In this document: positions 5,493 through 8,263 of the stretch, piece by piece
Layout: every line of letters starts with the position of its first letter
Position numbering within the stretch: the stretch's first letter is position 1
DNA from: an archaeon
GTDB lineage: Archaea > EX4484-52 > B79-G9
Length of the DNA stretch: 8,263 nt
Assembly: GCA_013139905.1 (NCBI GenBank)
Contig: WSZW01000025.1
Location: 1 to 8,263 of the forward strand
Direction of reading: 5' to 3'
Position numbers and translations under genes: made by a program
The notes under the pieces: generated by a model
What the model saw: only the letters and a program-made list of their open reading frames with translations
What the model was told of the DNA's origin: nothing
Databases searched by the model: none

Positions 5493-5990
5493 ATGATGGC
5501 TGTGTTTATTATACAAAATAAAAATGAAGGATGGAATGAATTTTTAAAAGATGTAAAAATACCATTAGACAAAGCAATGGCATACTTAAAAGAAGGTAAT
5601 GTTGATGATGCGCGCAAAAAAATAAATTATGCTATTACTAATATTGGAAATTATACAGAAACAATGGGTTCTGAAACATTATCCGATTTTAAATGGCGAA
5701 TAAATACCCTAAACGGATTAATGGGAGTATCTCCAAAAGATATAGATATAGCATATCAATTAGTAACCGAACAAATGCGTATTGAACAATTATCTGAAAA
5801 TTTAACAAAGAATGTAAAAGCGACATTAAATGACGTTGAATCAGACGCAAGAATAGGAGGAAATAAAACTATTATTTCTGCAACGGAGGCATATAAAGAA
5901 GCAATTCATGCCACAATTGGTAATACTTCTGAAATTTTAATTGCAATTGATAATGAATTAAAAAGTTTAGGTTATGTTGAGTCTGAATAA
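5493..5990 (+). CDS. Hypothetical helical protein with N-glycosylation sequons
   Basis: I do not recognise this protein. From ATG 5493 it is 165 aa and almost wholly helical: PLDKAMAYLKEGNVDDARKK looks like a TPR-style helix pair, followed by further amphipathic helices to the end. Four N-X-S/T sequons (NYT, NLT, NKT, NTS) are spread along it, and it has no cysteine. These would fit a surface protein. The frame stays open to TTG 5433, which would add the basic stretch RKCYKY and lengthen the hydrophobic run to IMVILMMAVFII, a possible signal or short anchor. ATG 5481 is a third option. I prefer 5493 because of the TATA box, but the choice decides whether it is cytosolic or exported. Fourteen of 15 Asn codons are AAT, against 5 of 15 in srp54, a hint of a younger or less expressed gene. 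The stop codon lies in a terminator hairpin. Confidence 0.65.
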   Translation: MMAVFIIQNKNEGWNEFLKDVKIPLDKAMAYLKEGNVDDARKKINYAITNIGNYTETMGSETLSDFKWRINTLNGLMGVSPKDIDIAYQLVTEQMRIEQLSENLTKNVKATLNDVESDARIGGNKTIISATEAYKEAIHATIGNTSEILIAIDNELKSLGYVESE

Positions 5991-6009
5991 GACTCAATTA
6001 CTTTTTTTT
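5977..6009 (+). terminator. Hairpin plus T-tract terminator
   Basis: TTGAGTC (5977-5983) and GACTCAA (5991-5997) form a perfect 7-bp stem. Its 7-base loop, TGAATAA, carries the stop codon of the upstream gene. After TTAC comes an uninterrupted run of eight T (6002-6009). This is the layout of a bacterial-type intrinsic terminator and also satisfies archaeal U-tract termination. Confidence 0.65.
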
Positions 6010-6044
6010 CTAAATATTAGAATTTAATTATAAATAATTCTATA

Positions 6045-6056
6045 TTTTTTTAAAAT
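6045..6056 (+). promoter_or_regulatory. TATA-like box of kae1
   Basis: TTTTTTTAAAAT is centred about 25 bases before ATG 6077, so a nearly leaderless kae1 mRNA is predicted. It lies after the terminator of the upstream gene, which supports separate transcription. Confidence 0.35.
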
Positions 6057-6076
6057 CTGTTTAATATTATACACTT

Positions 6077-7042
6077 ATGTACTCATTAGGCATCGAAGGA
6101 ACCGCCCACACCGTCAGTGTGGGGATAGTTGATGAAAACTGCAATGTTCTTGCAAATCAATCCGCAAATTACTTCCCAAAAGAAGGAATCCACCCGCGAA
6201 AAGCAGTCGAGCATCACGCAGAAGCAATTCCCAAATTAATAACAACCGCACTAAAAGAAGCAAAACTAACAATAAAAGACATAGACGTAATCTCATTCTC
6301 AAAAGGTCCCGGAATTCAGCCATGCCTAAGATTAACAGCAACAATAGCAAGAACAATTGCAATTAATCACAAAAAACCAATTATTGGCGTAAATCATTGC
6401 ATCGCGCACGTAGAAATAGGGAAGAAAAAAACAGGAGCAAAGGACCCGATAATTCTTTACGTATCCGGCGGAAACACACAAGTAATTGGCTTTGCGCAAA
6501 ATAGGTACCGAGTATTTGGAGAAACAATAGACATCGCAATTGGAAATTCAATAGACAAATTTGCAAGATTTTGCGACCTTGGTTTTCCCGGCGGTCCAAT
6601 AGTTGAAAAACTAGCAAAAAAAGGAAAATTTCAAGAATTACCATACAAAGTTAAAGGAATGGATTTTTCATTCTCAGGAATTGCCGTAGAGCTCGAAAGA
6701 CGCTATAAAAAAGGCGCAAATATTAACGATTTATGCTATTCATTCCAGGAAACAGTATTTGCAATGCTAACAGAATCAGTTGAACGCGCTTTAGCCCACA
6801 CAGAAAAAACCGAAGTACTTTTAACAGGTGGTGTGGCTCAAAATAAAAGACTTCAACAAATGCTTAAAATCATGGCAAAAGAAAGAGGATGTAAATATTT
6901 CGCAGTTCCAAAAGAATATGCCGGTGATAACGGTGCCATGATTGCCTGGGCTGGCATGATAAAACACAAAAACAAAAAACACGACCAACTAAAAGACACA
7001 AAAATCATCCGCGACTGGCGCATCGACGAAGTTATATTGTAA
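6077..7042 (+). CDS. kae1: KEOPS complex subunit Kae1 (TsaD family, t6A37 synthesis)
   Basis: Catalytic subunit of KEOPS. It transfers threonylcarbamoyl from its adenylate to A37 of ANN-decoding tRNAs, giving t6A. It is an ASKHA-fold metal protein of 321 aa. Visible motifs are VSVGIVD near the N-terminus, HHAEAIP (46-52), the metal-binding NHCIAH with His107 and His111, Tyr128 before SGGNTQ (130-135), DFSFSGI (196-202), GGVAQNKRL (251-259) and YAGDNG with metal ligand Asp284. All key residues are present. The protein ends after the TsaD domain, so it lacks the C-terminal Bud32 kinase that is fused in several euryarchaea; bud32, cgi121 and pcc1 are not in the window. The carbamoyl-adenylate would come from Sua5/TsaC, also not seen. 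Start ATG 6077 gives the canonical N-terminus. The stop is 6 bp from the stop of the converging RFC gene. Confidence 0.96.
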   Translation: MYSLGIEGTAHTVSVGIVDENCNVLANQSANYFPKEGIHPRKAVEHHAEAIPKLITTALKEAKLTIKDIDVISFSKGPGIQPCLRLTATIARTIAINHKKPIIGVNHCIAHVEIGKKKTGAKDPIILYVSGGNTQVIGFAQNRYRVFGETIDIAIGNSIDKFARFCDLGFPGGPIVEKLAKKGKFQELPYKVKGMDFSFSGIAVELERRYKKGANINDLCYSFQETVFAMLTESVERALAHTEKTEVLLTGGVAQNKRLQQMLKIMAKERGCKYFAVPKEYAGDNGAMIAWAGMIKHKNKKHDQLKDTKIIRDWRIDEVIL

Positions 7043-7048
7043 ATTCAA

Positions 7049-8215
7049 TCAATCAATCTTTGTAAGAATAGAATCCCATATATCCGGCTGATTTTGCTGT
7101 ATTAGATTAATAATTGGAAAATACTTTTTAGCCTCTCGTTTCGAGCAGTGAAGATGTGGCGATAATTTTTTTGCAAGCGCATCATTTTTAGCCCGAGAGA
7201 ACATAGACGCACCCAATAAAGATATCTTGGTCGGGTAATGATATGTCTGCATACCCGGATATTTTTCTGTTTTAGCCGTCGAAATACCCGCAGATAAAAT
7301 ACTGGACACATACACTAAATATCGCCAATATTGTCTTGTATGTATTCGTCCCATAAAAATATTCGCCCGTGAAAGCATTTGATATGCACGAGCAACATCA
7401 TCAGATTTTTTATATTCTCTGGGGATATTTTCGCGAACCCATTCAACCATAGTATCCAACGGCGTATCAGAAATACTAAGAGCTTCTGTCGAATTTTTAA
7501 CCGAAGTAGTCTTAAATATAATTGTTAAAACATCTTGAACCGGTTTTCTAAAATCACGATACCCGCTGTCTTTAATCGCATCATAAGTTAATTCCGAAAC
7601 ACCATGCGCCAACACTTCTAAATCATTAATTGCCGCCCGAATATCCCCATCAGCCTGTCTTGCAATTGATTTTAATGCCCTATCATCATAATTAATATTT
7701 TCGTTTTTAAGAATAACTTCTAGCTTATCGGCAATTATGGGTGTTGGAATTTTTTGGAATTTAATTTTTTTTGACTCTTTCTTAAGCGGTGCTAATTTCT
7801 TGCCGGAAAAATCATTAGCAACAAAAATAATTGGATGTTTAGATTTTTTAATAAGTTTTACAATTTCCCCAACAGCGCCACGGTCACTTTTTCCGGATAA
7901 CGCATCGATTTCGTCAAATATCACCAATTTCCCCTTAAAAAATAAAGACTGTTGACTCAAAGCAACCCCGAAAGTAGTTGCAATTGCTTTTGCCGTTCGA
8001 GTCTCAGAAGCGCTCGTAATTATCGTATTTAAACCAAGTTCCTTTGCAATAAGATTCAATGCAGTTGATTTTCCAACACCGCTCGACCCTTCAAGAATTA
8101 ATGCTTTTTTAGGCTGACTTTTCCAGGTTTTCACCCAATTAGTTATTTCCGCTATATTTGAAGAATTACCGGCAAAATCAGATAAATTTTTCGGCGCATA
8201 TTTGTTTAACCACAT
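7049..8215 (-). CDS. rfcL: Replication factor C large subunit (clamp loader), short form
   Basis: AAA+ subunit of the archaeal clamp loader, which together with RFC small subunits opens PCNA and loads it on primed DNA. The N-terminus WLNKYAPKNLSDFAGN is typical. Walker A is GSSGVGKST (43-51, with Ser-Ser where Pro-Pro or similar is common), Walker B is KLVIFDEIDAL (Asp101, Glu102), sensor 1 is Asn134 in IIFVAND, and sensor 2 is Arg193 in DGDIRAAINDLE. After the AAA+ lid comes the collar helical domain, with WVRENIPREY and a YWRYLVYVSS stretch typical of RFC large subunits. At 388 aa it is shorter than many archaeal large subunits, and no QxxLxxFF-type PCNA-binding box is seen at the C-terminus (ends PDIWDSILTKID). 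The small subunit is not in the window. ATG 8215 has a TATA box about 28 bases upstream. Confidence 0.93.
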   Translation of the reverse strand: MWLNKYAPKNLSDFAGNSSNIAEITNWVKTWKSQPKKALILEGSSGVGKSTALNLIAKELGLNTIITSASETRTAKAIATTFGVALSQQSLFFKGKLVIFDEIDALSGKSDRGAVGEIVKLIKKSKHPIIFVANDFSGKKLAPLKKESKKIKFQKIPTPIIADKLEVILKNENINYDDRALKSIARQADGDIRAAINDLEVLAHGVSELTYDAIKDSGYRDFRKPVQDVLTIIFKTTSVKNSTEALSISDTPLDTMVEWVRENIPREYKKSDDVARAYQMLSRANIFMGRIHTRQYWRYLVYVSSILSAGISTAKTEKYPGMQTYHYPTKISLLGASMFSRAKNDALAKKLSPHLHCSKREAKKYFPIINLIQQNQPDIWDSILTKID

Positions 8216-8236
8216 AACATCAAATTTATCTTCACA

Positions 8237-8248
8237 AATTTATATATG
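8237..8248 (-). promoter_or_regulatory. TATA box of rfcL
   Basis: On the minus strand, CATATATAAATT is centred about 27-28 bases before the RFC start codon at 8215, which predicts a leaderless or nearly leaderless mRNA. Confidence 0.5.
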
Positions 8249-8263
8249 ATTTGTTTTAAAGTT

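Noticed and set aside
6114..6362. Minus-strand open frame inside kae1 with a Leu-rich translation
   Set aside because: The Leu-rich product arises from the antisense of the A/C-rich codons of kae1; there is no promoter and no family resemblance.

Overview
The window looks like a piece of a compact, AT-rich archaeal chromosome. Three genes are diagnostic or strongly archaeal in form: SRP54, a stand-alone Kae1 of the KEOPS complex, and the large subunit of clamp loader RFC. Most start codons lie about 25-30 bases downstream of a TATA-like box, which fits archaeal promoters with leaderless or nearly leaderless mRNAs. The small genome style, the RluA-type pseudouridine synthase and the bacterial-looking ArgRS would suit a DPANN-type lineage, but that placement is inference; no 16S or other phylogenetic marker was analysed.

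Layout from left to right. (1) The 3' end of an RluA-family pseudouridine synthase gene (+), cut by the window edge. (2) A small J-domain protein (+). (3) Converging on it, an unrecognised 146-aa protein (-). (4) argS (-). (5) A 292-bp intergenic stretch that holds a degenerate tandem repeat of about 83 bp with nested and mutually exclusive inverted repeats. (6) An unrecognised 144-aa protein (-) with an operator-like inverted repeat in its promoter. (7) Divergent from it, srp54 (+). (8) An unrecognised helical protein (+) with four N-glycosylation sequons, ending in a hairpin plus T-tract terminator. (9) kae1 (+). (10) Converging on kae1 with a 6-bp gap, the RFC large subunit gene (-).

The recognised genes are housekeeping functions: rRNA or tRNA modification (RluA family, Kae1 for t6A37), tRNA charging (ArgRS), co-translational membrane targeting (SRP54), protein folding (J domain) and replication (RFC). 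They do not form one pathway or a clear operon. Gene spacing and individual promoters suggest mostly single-gene transcription units.

The points most worth a second look are: an apparently precise loss of about 18-20 highly conserved residues from the ArgRS catalytic domain, just after the NHLGD motif; the repeat and hairpin element upstream of argS; the operator-like palindrome before the 144-aa gene; and an RFC large subunit that ends without a recognisable PCNA-binding tail. I found no convincing new multi-gene system, CRISPR array, mobile element, rRNA or tRNA.
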